Positions 1 to 5,367 of a stretch of 6,756 nucleotides of DNA are shown in pieces. The translations under genes were made by a program, and so were the position numbers. The stretch's first letter is position 1. Every line of letters starts with the position of its first letter. Below the pieces are notes generated by a model. It did no database searches, had not been told where the DNA came from, and saw only the letters and a list, made by a program, of their open reading frames with translations. The stretch is taken from positions 1 to 6,756 of the forward strand of contig CAAFQR010000211.1 in NCBI GenBank assembly GCA_900765165.1, written 5' to 3'. The stretch is from Veillonellaceae bacterium. Its GTDB lineage: Bacteria > Bacillota > Negativicutes > Veillonellales > Veillonellaceae.

Positions 1-9
1 TAAGAGTCC

Positions 10-46
10 AAAGAAAAAGAGGAACACTCCAATGAAGTGCTCCTCT
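10..46 (-). terminator. Intrinsic terminator, distal of two in tandem (T2)
   Basis: On the minus strand an 11-bp stem (arms 36-46 and 18-28, loop 29-35) is followed at once by a U-rich run (complement of 11-17). One stem pair is G-U when read as minus-strand RNA but A-C when read as plus-strand RNA, and only the minus side has a U-tract, so it acts leftward. It lies 44 nt beyond the riboswitch-proximal terminator. It could stop fru-operon readthrough or define the 3' end of a short riboswitch RNA. Confidence 0.72.
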
Positions 47-90
47 ACTAGGTGAATTAGTGGGTCACCCCAACATTTGACAAAGAACCC

Positions 91-120
91 AAAAAAACAG
101 AGGCACCTTGGCGGTGCCTC
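91..120 (-). terminator. Intrinsic terminator just after the TPP riboswitch (T1)
   Basis: A perfect 8-bp stem (GAGGCACC with GGTGCCTC, arms 113-120 and 100-107, 5-nt loop) is followed on the minus strand by TG and seven T residues (91-97). It sits about 25 nt after the riboswitch core, where a TPP-responsive transcription terminator is expected. A segment at the end of the aptamer (TGCCGCC on the minus strand, 152-158) could pair with the ascending arm of this terminator (GGAGGCA) with one mismatch. That gives a plausible antiterminator. The terminator is directly visible; the switching is inferred. Confidence 0.82.
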
Positions 121-144
121 CGAAGAAATAGCTGATATGTGATC

Positions 145-223
145 TTCCTACGGCGGCATTATCCGCATCAGGTATAAGGGTCGAAGCATAGCTTCCTCTC
201 AGCCACAAAGGGCTCCCCTGAAT
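145..223 (-). ncRNA. TPP (THI-box) riboswitch aptamer
   Basis: Read on the minus strand, this segment has the conserved THI-box blocks in order. They are GGGGAGCCC near the 5' end, GGCTGAGAGG with the pyrimidine-sensing CTGAGA motif (197-202), a small variable hairpin (GAAGC-TAT-GCTTC), GACCCTTATACCTGATG, and GCGGATAATGCCGCCGTAGGAA, which forms P4 and the pyrophosphate-binding part. This class binds thiamine pyrophosphate and usually turns off thiamine synthesis or transport genes. The RNA points leftward, towards a gene outside the window. A promoter lies immediately upstream and a terminator (T1) immediately downstream, so control is probably by transcription termination. The aptamer call is very secure; the target is unknown. 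Confidence 0.96.
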
Positions 224-233
224 TTATGACCAC

Positions 234-262
234 ATTATAGCACGGTTGCTATAGTGTGACAA
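234..262 (-). promoter_or_regulatory. Promoter for the TPP riboswitch transcript
   Basis: On the minus strand TTGTCA (257-262, 5 of 6 consensus), a 17-bp spacer and a perfect TATAAT (234-239) form a strong vegetative promoter. The predicted start near 227 leaves only a few nucleotides before the aptamer, normal for a riboswitch leader. The -10 box overlaps a perfect 7-bp inverted repeat (TATAGCA-CGGT-TGCTATA, 236-253). A second dyad (CAACT-ATC-AGTTG, 260-272) overlaps the edge of the -35 box. Either could be an operator, but no regulator is identifiable. Confidence 0.82.
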
Positions 263-293
263 CTATCAGTTGAAAACCATTATTAAGATTTAA

Positions 294-2255
294 TTAGTCC
301 TGCGGTACGCGTTTTTTCAAGATAGCGAGCAAGAGGCAGGATACAACGGAACCGATGGCGATAGCCGCTAAGTAGAGAAGCGGGTTGCCAATGGTCGGTA
401 CTACGAAGATACCACCATGCGGTGCATGAAGGGTGCAATCAAAAGCCATGGATAAAGCACCGGCTGTAGCAGCACCTACGATACAGGACGGGATTACGCG
501 AATCGGGTCAGCTGCTGCGTAAGGAATAGCACCTTCGGTGATGAAGGATAAGCCCATGATGTAGTTGGTCGGGCCGGATTTGCGTTCTGCCGGCGTGAAA
601 CGATTGCCGAAGAAGGTGGTGCAAAGGGCGATAGCCAACGGCGGAACCATACCACCGGCCATAACGGAAGCCATGATGCCATATTCGCCGGTAGCGAGGA
701 AACCAGTACCAATAACGTACGCAGCTTTGTTAACCGGGCCGCCCATATCAACAGCCATCATACCGCCGAAGATAAGACCTAAGACGATACGGCTACTGGT
801 GTTCATGGATTTCAGCGTTTCCATTAAGCCTGTGTTAATCGCACTTACTGGCGGGTTGATGATGAACATGATAATAACGCCGATGAGGAATACGCCTAAT
901 ACCGGGTAGAGCAATACCGGTTTGATACCGTCAAGGCTCTGCGGCAAGCCGGCGAAGACTTTCTTAAGACCAAGCATTAAGTAACCGGCTACGAAACCAG
1001 CAAGCAAAGCACCGAGGAAACCGGAGCCGCCGGCGTTAGCCAGGTAACCACCAACGAAGCCTACAGCCAGGCCCGGACGGTCAGCAATACTCATAGCGAT
1101 GAAGCCGGCTAAAATCGGAAGCATGAAGCTGAAGGACGCGCCGCCAATCTTCATGAACATAGCCGCAATCGGTGTACCGGAACCAAATTTACTCGGATCG
1201 GCAGGGTTAAAGGTATCGAATAAGAATGCCAAGGCAATTAAAATACCACCGCCGATAACGAACGGTAACATATGGGATACGCCGTTCATCAAGTGCTTGT
1301 AGAGCTGGCGACCGAAGCTTTCCGTTGCTTCTGCCTGATTATCGGAGCTATCATTGCCGGCTGTGTGATGGTAAACCGGCACATTACCGGACGTAGCTTC
1401 CGTCAATAATTCTTTGGCTTTGTTGATGCCGTTAGACACTTTAGTACGAATTAACGGTTTGCCATCGAAACGAGCCATGGCAACCTGTTTGTCTGCGGCG
1501 ATGAGGATGCAGTCAGCACCGGCAATTTCGTCAGCCGTTAATGCATCTTTGATGCCGGAAGCGCCGTTCTTTTCAACTTTAATGGTAATGCCCATGTCTT
1601 TAGCGGTGCGTTCCAAGGATTCTGCAGCCATGTAGGTGTGGGCAATGCCGGTCGGGCATGCCGTTACAGCTAAGACGCGATACGGCTGCGCACTGTTGGC
1701 AGGGGCTGCTTCAGCGGCCGTGTCAGCGGCTTTGTCATCTTTGCCGGCCAAGGCTTTCATAGCGTCTACGTCGAGACCGCTCATAGCCGGGGTGAACAAA
1801 TCATTTTCTTTGTAATCGATGAGGGCTAAGAACGCTTCTTTGGACGGTGCTGCCAGCAATGCATTCTTGAAGTCCGGGTCGATGAGGAAGGTAGCCAAGT
1901 TGCTAAGCACTTCGATGTGGGTGTCAGCAGCGCCTTCCGGAGCGGCGATCATGAAGAACAAGCGCGCCGGCTGGCCGTCGAGGCTTTCAAATTCTACGCC
2001 GTCAGGAACGGTCATAGCAGCGAGGCCTGCTGTTTTTACGCCGCTGCTTTTCGCGTGCGGTGTAGCAATGCCTTCGCCGAGGCCGGTGGAACCGGATGCT
2101 TCACGCGCTAATACGTCTTCTTCGTATTTAGCCGCATCGGCTAAGTGCCCACCGGCAGCCATTAAGGTAGTTAAATGGTGAATCGCGGCTGCCTTATCGG
2201 CTGGTGTAACGTGTAATTCTACGGATTGCGGTTGTAATAAATCGGTAATACGCAT
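294..2255 (-). CDS. fruA: Fructose-specific PTS transporter, EIIABC
   Basis: Phosphotransferase permease (653 aa) that imports fructose across the membrane and phosphorylates it to fructose-1-phosphate, with phosphate from PEP relayed through EI and HPr. The domains are in order. EIIA covers about 1-150, with phospho-His67 in GEGIATPHAKS. An Ala/Asp-rich linker covers about 165-190. EIIB covers about 191-290, with phospho-Cys200 in TACPTGIAHT. A polar linker leads to EIIC at about 315-650, which has many hydrophobic segments, the ITEGAIPYAAADP motif (572-584) and LHAPHGG (609-615). Length fits complete fructose EIIABC proteins, and no separate EIIA is needed. AAAGGAG lies 9 nt before the ATG and overlaps the end of fruK, 6 nt away, which suggests coupled translation. 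It is the last gene of the fru operon. I see no dedicated terminator behind it. Mannose-type sugars are a less likely substrate because fruK is adjacent. Confidence 0.96.
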   Translation of the reverse strand: MRITDLLQPQSVELHVTPADKAAAIHHLTTLMAAGGHLADAAKYEEDVLAREASGSTGLGEGIATPHAKSSGVKTAGLAAMTVPDGVEFESLDGQPARLFFMIAAPEGAADTHIEVLSNLATFLIDPDFKNALLAAPSKEAFLALIDYKENDLFTPAMSGLDVDAMKALAGKDDKAADTAAEAAPANSAQPYRVLAVTACPTGIAHTYMAAESLERTAKDMGITIKVEKNGASGIKDALTADEIAGADCILIAADKQVAMARFDGKPLIRTKVSNGINKAKELLTEATSGNVPVYHHTAGNDSSDNQAEATESFGRQLYKHLMNGVSHMLPFVIGGGILIALAFLFDTFNPADPSKFGSGTPIAAMFMKIGGASFSFMLPILAGFIAMSIADRPGLAVGFVGGYLANAGGSGFLGALLAGFVAGYLMLGLKKVFAGLPQSLDGIKPVLLYPVLGVFLIGVIIMFIINPPVSAINTGLMETLKSMNTSSRIVLGLIFGGMMAVDMGGPVNKAAYVIGTGFLATGEYGIMASVMAGGMVPPLAIALCTTFFGNRFTPAERKSGPTNYIMGLSFITEGAIPYAAADPIRVIPSCIVGAATAGALSMAFDCTLHAPHGGIFVVPTIGNPLLYLAAIAIGSVVSCLLLAILKKRVPQD

Positions 2256-2261
2256 AATACC

Positions 2262-3191
2262 CTACTCCTTTGCAGTTACGATAACGGATGGCAACAGCGA
2301 GCGGATTTGCGTACCTGTCGCCAAATCTTCGTGGAAAGCCGATGCGGAGCCGGCTGCGATACCGGTTTGCAACGCCTTCGTATAGTCGCCTTGGCCTTCG
2401 ATAAAGCCGGCGATAAAACCAGCCACCATAGAGTCCCCGGCGCCAACGGAGTTAACAAGCTTGCCCTTCGGCGCATTAGCTCGGTAGCATTCGTCGGTTT
2501 CCGTCAATAAGAGGGCACCGTCACCGGCCATGGATACCAATACGTTGCGAGCCCCTTGTTCGCGCAGCTTACGAGCTGCCCCGATAACGTCTTCAATGGT
2601 ATTCATGGGCGTGTTAAATAACTGAGCCAATTCATGGTGGTTAGGTTTAATCAAAAATGGTTTTTGGTCCAATACATTGCTGAGTAAGGACTGTTCCGCA
2701 TCAACGACGATGCGTACGCCTTTGGGACCAACCTGCTGTGCTAATTCGCGGTATACCGTGTTCGGAATACCGTTGGGGATACTACCGGATAAGACGAGCC
2801 AGTCACCGTCAACCAATTTGTCTGCTTGGTCGCGCAGTGCCTGTAACGCTTCGTCTGTAATATGCGGGCCCTGGGCGTTGATTTCAGTTTCGCCGGCGTT
2901 GTCGTTTTTTAATTTCACGTTAACGCGGGACGTGCCCTTTGGAAGGCGAATGAACTGCTCCGTAACGCCTTCAGCCTGCACTTGGCGGATGATTTCATCA
3001 CCGGTGAAGCCAGCCGTGAAGCCTAAGGCCGTTGTTTCCTGACCTAAGCGACGGAGCACGACGGACACGTTAATGCCTTTGCCGCCGGCAGTGAGAAATT
3101 CTTCGTAAGTGCGGTTCACGGCGAACGGTGTAAATTCGCGGACGCGCATAACATAATCCAAAGCCGGATTAAATGTAACCGTATAAATCAT
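2262..3191 (-). CDS. fruK: 1-phosphofructokinase (PfkB family)
   Basis: Cytosolic sugar kinase (309 aa) that uses ATP to turn fructose-1-phosphate into fructose-1,6-bisphosphate, feeding PTS-imported fructose into glycolysis. The N-terminus, with TFNPALDYV (5-13), is typical of the FruK/LacC branch. The substrate-binding AGGKGINVS lies at 35-43, the FruK-like KPNHHEL at 182-188, and the PfkB ATP/catalytic signature NSVGAGDSMVAGF at 247-259 with predicted catalytic base Asp253. Length is normal for the family. The start overlaps the fruR stop (ATGA), and AGGAGG sits 7 nt upstream, so the start is firm. Position between fruR and fruA favours 1-phosphofructokinase over tagatose-6-phosphate kinase, the nearest alternative. 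Confidence 0.95.
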   Translation of the reverse strand: MIYTVTFNPALDYVMRVREFTPFAVNRTYEEFLTAGGKGINVSVVLRRLGQETTALGFTAGFTGDEIIRQVQAEGVTEQFIRLPKGTSRVNVKLKNDNAGETEINAQGPHITDEALQALRDQADKLVDGDWLVLSGSIPNGIPNTVYRELAQQVGPKGVRIVVDAEQSLLSNVLDQKPFLIKPNHHELAQLFNTPMNTIEDVIGAARKLREQGARNVLVSMAGDGALLLTETDECYRANAPKGKLVNSVGAGDSMVAGFIAGFIEGQGDYTKALQTGIAAGSASAFHEDLATGTQIRSLLPSVIVTAKE

Positions 3192-3937
3192 GGGTTAACC
3201 TCCTGTACCAGTGTGTGATTGCGATAAACGCTGTTTGGTAATTTGGTAGTAATAATCGTTGCCTTAGCTAAGGTGGCAAACGTGATTGGCGATAGCTTGT
3301 CGAATTTTGACGCGTCGCTTAAAACGTACGCCGTGTGGCAACGAGCGATAGCCATCTGCTTAACTGCTGCTTCCTGCGGGTCCGGTGTGGTGAAGCCCCC
3401 TTGGAGGCTAATGCCGTTAGTGCCGAAGAAGCCTTTGGTGAAATTAAAGCGCTGCAGCTGTTCGGTGGCAATCGGGCCAACTACGGCGGCGGTGGCGCCT
3501 TTTACCGTGCCGCCCAATAAAATTACGTTGTACTGGCGCGATGCCAAGTACGCTGCGTGGGCCGTACCGTTTGTCACGATAGTGGCTTCCGGACAATTTA
3601 AGTGCGGCAACAACAATTCGGTCGTCGTGCCGGCGTCGATGTACACGAAATCGTTATTCGTAATCAAGGACGCAGCCATCATGGCGATTTTTTGCTTTTC
3701 TTCGCGGAAAATGTTGGCTTTTACGCCGATTTCTGTGTCGCTTAAGTGGAAATCTACATCGATGGTCACGGCGCCGCCGTGTACCTTCTGCAATAAACCA
3801 CGATTGTGCAACACGGTAAGGTCGCGGCGAATCGTGGCTGGGGATGCATCGAGCTCATCCACCAGTTCCTGGACGGTTACGGCGTGATTTTGGTGAAGTC
3901 GATCCAATATGGCGGTATACCGTTCTTCCGATAACAT
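3188..3937 (-). CDS. fruR: DeoR-family transcriptional regulator of the fructose operon
   Basis: DNA-binding repressor (249 aa) of the DeoR sugar-regulator family. Residues 1-56 form the winged HTH with the family signature, ending in SPATIRRDLTVLHNRGLL and VHGGA (52-56). The rest is the sugar-phosphate-sensing domain, with IDAGTTT (100-106), VTNGT (121-125), LLGGTV (140-145), GTNGIS (172-177) and SDASKF (207-212). This is the ribose-phosphate-isomerase-like fold that binds phosphorylated sugars. As first gene of fruR-fruK-fruA its likely effector is fructose-1-phosphate, and it probably controls its own operon through the TGTGATT repeats near the promoter. AAAGGAG sits 5 nt before the ATG, supporting the start. 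Family membership is certain; target and effector are inferred from context. Confidence 0.93.
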   Translation of the reverse strand: MLSEERYTAILDRLHQNHAVTVQELVDELDASPATIRRDLTVLHNRGLLQKVHGGAVTIDVDFHLSDTEIGVKANIFREEKQKIAMMAASLITNNDFVYIDAGTTTELLLPHLNCPEATIVTNGTAHAAYLASRQYNVILLGGTVKGATAAVVGPIATEQLQRFNFTKGFFGTNGISLQGGFTTPDPQEAAVKQMAIARCHTAYVLSDASKFDKLSPITFATLAKATIITTKLPNSVYRNHTLVQEVNP

Positions 3938-3958
3938 AGGAACTCCTTTCTTGCGGGA

Positions 3959-3995
3959 AACTGCTCCGCACTCCTGCGAAACCTGAGCCGCAGTT
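3959..3995 (-). other. Possible hairpin in the fruR leader
   Basis: The untranslated leader of the fru transcript (about 140 nt) contains a 6-bp inverted repeat, AACTGC (3959-3964) and GCAGTT (3990-3995), with competing inner pairings such as CTGCG with CGCAG. It matches no riboswitch class I recognise and has no U-tract, so it is not a terminator. It may only be chance structure between the promoter and the fruR ribosome-binding site. Confidence 0.3.
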
Positions 3996-4039
3996 AGTTG
4001 TACTTGAGTGTAGTCGCTGGGACTTGATGTGAGGTCGAC

Positions 4040-4075
4040 AAAAACAATCGATTACTGTGATTGTTTTTTGTGATT
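4040..4075. promoter_or_regulatory. Candidate FruR operator: 10-bp dyad with TGTGATT repeats
   Basis: A perfect 10-bp inverted repeat (AAAAACAATC at 4040-4049, GATTGTTTTT at 4059-4068, 9-bp spacer) overlaps two direct copies of TGTGATT on the plus strand (4056-4062 and 4069-4075, 13 bp apart). It begins just downstream of the predicted fru start site near 4077, a good place for a repressor to block transcription. A related TGTGATTG on the minus strand (4120-4127) lies upstream of the -35 box. DeoR-family proteins often bind several such repeats. That FruR is the binder is inferred. Confidence 0.55.
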
Positions 4076-4083
4076 CTAAAGTA

Positions 4084-4112
4084 ACTATAGCGGAAAAATC
4101 AGGACAAGTCAA
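4084..4112 (-). promoter_or_regulatory. Promoter of the fruRKA operon
   Basis: On the minus strand TTGACT (4107-4112, 5 of 6), a 17-bp spacer and TATAGT (4084-4089, 5 of 6) form a good vegetative promoter. It starts transcription near 4077, about 140 nt before the fruR ATG. It is the best-scoring pair I find upstream of fruR. The flanking TGTGATT elements fit a regulated promoter. I found no clear catabolite-responsive (cre) element near it. Confidence 0.75.
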
Positions 4113-4119
4113 TTAAAAT

Positions 4120-4127
4120 CAATCACA
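4120..4127 (-). promoter_or_regulatory. Upstream TGTGATTG element of the fru promoter
   Basis: An 8-bp copy of the element found downstream of the start (plus strand 4056-4063) lies in inverted orientation 7 bp upstream of the -35 box. Together the copies bracket the promoter and would allow cooperative or looped repressor binding. A match this short could be chance. Confidence 0.4.
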
Positions 4128-4390
4128 TATGCGCAAAAGTAATCAACGCACTAAACGGTATACTTAATATGACTTGGTGTAATATGTGGACTTATACCGT
4201 CCAATATAGGCATTTTTGCTACGCAGTGGGTGAAATTATGGCCAATTTAGCAAAAATAACATTTTGAGAAACCTGGTGGCGATTATGACACTTGTGAATA
4301 AGGCCGAGAGCTAGAATAGCTCTAGTACTATATATCTTGAAGCCTTTGGGATGACAGACAAAAAAGGTAGGAAATTGATACTAAAATAGT
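4128..4390. other. Unassigned part of the fruR/bioD intergenic region with three inverted repeats
   Basis: There is no convincing gene in this A/T-rich stretch between the two divergent promoters. It holds three perfect inverted repeats. The first is ACGGTATA/TATACCGT (4155-4162 and 4193-4200). The second is ATTTTTGCTA/TAGCAAAAAT (4212-4221 and 4248-4257), with AAATT-ATGGCC-AATTT nested inside it. The third is a tight hairpin, AGAGCTA-GAA-TAGCTCT (4307-4323). None is followed by a T-run on either strand, so none looks like a terminator. The only open frames are short and lack a ribosome-binding site. The stretch could be an unrecognised RNA, a binding region or decayed sequence. Confidence 0.5.
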
Positions 4391-4422
4391 AGGTAAACCA
4401 TGAATTTTATACAGGTTGACAA
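4391..4422. promoter_or_regulatory. Candidate BirA (biotin repressor) operator
   Basis: Two inverted half-sites, AGGTAAACC (4391-4399) and GGTTGACAA (4414-4422), are separated by 14 bp. They match the well-known BirA arms TTGTAAACC and GGTTTACAA at 7 of 9 and 8 of 9 positions, with a spacer close to that of known sites. The right half-site contains the -35 box of the promoter leading to bioD and bioA, so bound BirA would block RNA polymerase. Biotin-loaded BirA classically represses bio genes through such a site. No birA is in the window, and whether the host BirA has a DNA-binding domain cannot be seen. Confidence 0.75.
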
Positions 4423-4444
4423 TAATGAGCGGGCGTGATTAAAT
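4416..4444 (+). promoter_or_regulatory. Promoter of the bioD-bioA operon
   Basis: A perfect -35 box TTGACA (4416-4421) is followed after 17 bp by a weaker -10 box TTAAAT (4439-4444, 4 of 6). The predicted start near 4451 leaves a leader of about 110 nt before bioD. The overlap of the -35 box with the biotin operator supports a repressible promoter. Confidence 0.65.
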
Positions 4445-4494
4445 AACGGTAGCAGTTACTCACAGCAGGGGCTATGGACGGTAACCGAATGTGT

Positions 4495-4513
4495 GCGATT
4501 CGCTCAAAATCGC
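4495..4513 (+). other. Hairpin in the bioD leader
   Basis: GCGATT (4495-4500) and AATCGC (4508-4513) can pair around a 7-nt loop in the untranslated leader. No T-run follows, so it is not a terminator, and I recognise no riboswitch class. It may affect mRNA stability or translation, or mean nothing. Confidence 0.3.
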
Positions 4514-4563
4514 TCGCGGCATCGTGATTGGCTCATTGCGCATAGAGGACGGAGGTTTTAGGG

Positions 4564-5244
4564 ATGAGTAAAGGATTATTTGTAACAGGTACGGGCACGG
4601 ACGTAGGTAAAACCTATGTTACGGCTTTGTTGGTAAAGAAGCTTCACGACGCAGGGTACAACATTGGCTACTACAAGGCAGCCATTAGCGGCGCCGAAAA
4701 CGTAACGGAAAGCGACGCCGGCTACGTGCGCAAGATTGCCGGCCTTAAGCAGACTGACGAAGAATTATTATCCTACTTATATAAAACGGCGGTTTCGCCG
4801 CACTTGGCGTCCCAGTTAGAAGGCAATCCGGTGGAAAAGGACGTGGTCATTGCCGGCTTCAACGGCGTGGCTGCCAATCACGAATTCGTCACCATGGAAG
4901 GTAGCGGCGGCATCATGTGCCCCATTCGCTATGATGACAAGGCGCACTACTTCTTGGAAGACATCATCCAGTGGCTTCATTTGCCGACCATCATCATTGG
5001 CCACGCCGGTCTTGGCACTATTAATAGCGTGGTCCTCACTGTTGAATACTTGCGTCATCGCAACATTCCGGTGAAGGGCATTATCCTCAATAACTACGTG
5101 GGCGGCACTATGGAAGAAGATAATATCGCTATGATCGAAGCTATTACGAAGGTGCCCGTTCTCGGCGTTGTCCGCGAAGGCGACACGGAACTGGACATTA
5201 AACCGGACGTGTTGGCCGGCTTGTATGACGAATTGAAGGCGTAA
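4564..5244 (+). CDS. bioD: ATP-dependent dethiobiotin synthetase
   Basis: Cytosolic enzyme (226 aa) of the penultimate biotin step: it carboxylates 7,8-diaminopelargonic acid with CO2 and ATP and closes the ureido ring to give dethiobiotin. The P-loop GTGTDVGKT lies at 9-17 with Lys16 and Thr17. YYKAAISG (36-43) carries the conserved active-site Lys38, and the family's usual KP-x-x-SG motif reads KAAISG here. SPHLAS lies at 78-83, the metal-binding EGSGG (112-116) at the usual EGAGG position, GLGTIN at 149-154, and the nucleotide-base motif ILNNY at 174-178. Length matches the usual 220-240 aa. GGAGG lies 8 nt before the ATG. It is the first gene after a promoter with a biotin operator, followed by bioA. 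The Ala-for-Pro change is one I recall from clostridial-type BioD, so I do not read it as loss of function. Confidence 0.94.
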   Translation: MSKGLFVTGTGTDVGKTYVTALLVKKLHDAGYNIGYYKAAISGAENVTESDAGYVRKIAGLKQTDEELLSYLYKTAVSPHLASQLEGNPVEKDVVIAGFNGVAANHEFVTMEGSGGIMCPIRYDDKAHYFLEDIIQWLHLPTIIIGHAGLGTINSVVLTVEYLRHRNIPVKGIILNNYVGGTMEEDNIAMIEAITKVPVLGVVREGDTELDIKPDVLAGLYDELKA

Positions 5245-5367
5245 GAGCAAGCACAAGACGTTAAGAAAGGCGCTAAGGCTTTGTTAACGGCATTTCGCCT
5301 ACGGCGCTTACTAGCGTCTGTAGCTACTAAGAGGTAAGGGTATAGGTTTTATAAGGAGACTTGTGAA
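5245..5367 (+). other. bioD-bioA intergenic spacer
   Basis: The 123-bp spacer has no open frame of note. It contains a small CGCC-TAC-GGCG hairpin (near 5296-5306) and outer AGACG/CGTCT arms, but no T-run, so I see no terminator and expect co-transcription. A TTGTTAAC octamer (near 5281) resembles one biotin-operator half-site but lacks a partner at the right distance. Sequence rich in TATA just before the bioA ribosome-binding site has no good -35 partner. Confidence 0.4.

Noticed and set aside
137..235. An 8-bp extension of the riboswitch P1 helix (ATGTGGTC with GATCACAT on the minus strand)
   Set aside because: The 5' arm overlaps the perfect TATAAT -10 box, so it would lie upstream of the predicted start and be absent from the RNA made from this promoter. 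It could form only in fru readthrough transcripts.
3243..3887. A 214-codon open frame on the plus strand opposite fruR
   Set aside because: It is antisense to a fully convincing DeoR-family gene, has no ribosome-binding site and no recognisable domain. Its cysteine- and serine-rich sequence is what a shadow frame gives.
4169..4267. A 32-codon open frame on the plus strand in the divergent intergenic region
   Set aside because: It has no ribosome-binding site, unusual composition (many Trp, Tyr, Cys and Met), lies across two inverted repeats, and matches no protein I know.
4307..4323. AGAGCTA-GAA-TAGCTCT as a terminator
   Set aside because: No T-run follows on either strand, and no gene ends nearby.
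4351..4389. A 12-codon open frame ending just before the biotin operator, considered as a leader peptide
   Set aside because: It has no Shine-Dalgarno site, lies upstream of the identified bio promoter, and has no run of regulatory codons or attenuator structure after it.
4669..4692. KAAISG in BioD where many family members have KP-x-x-SG, as a possible defective active site
   Set aside because: The catalytic Lys and the Ser-Gly are kept, and I recall KAA-x-SG in clostridial-type BioD proteins, so it looks like a subfamily trait.
4816..5256. A 146-codon open frame on the minus strand opposite bioD
   Set aside because: It mirrors the codon pattern of bioD, starts without a ribosome-binding site, and shows no known motif.
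5281..5288. TTGTTAAC as a second biotin operator upstream of bioA
   Set aside because: No inverted partner half-site occurs at a 14-16 bp spacing, and no good promoter is associated with it.
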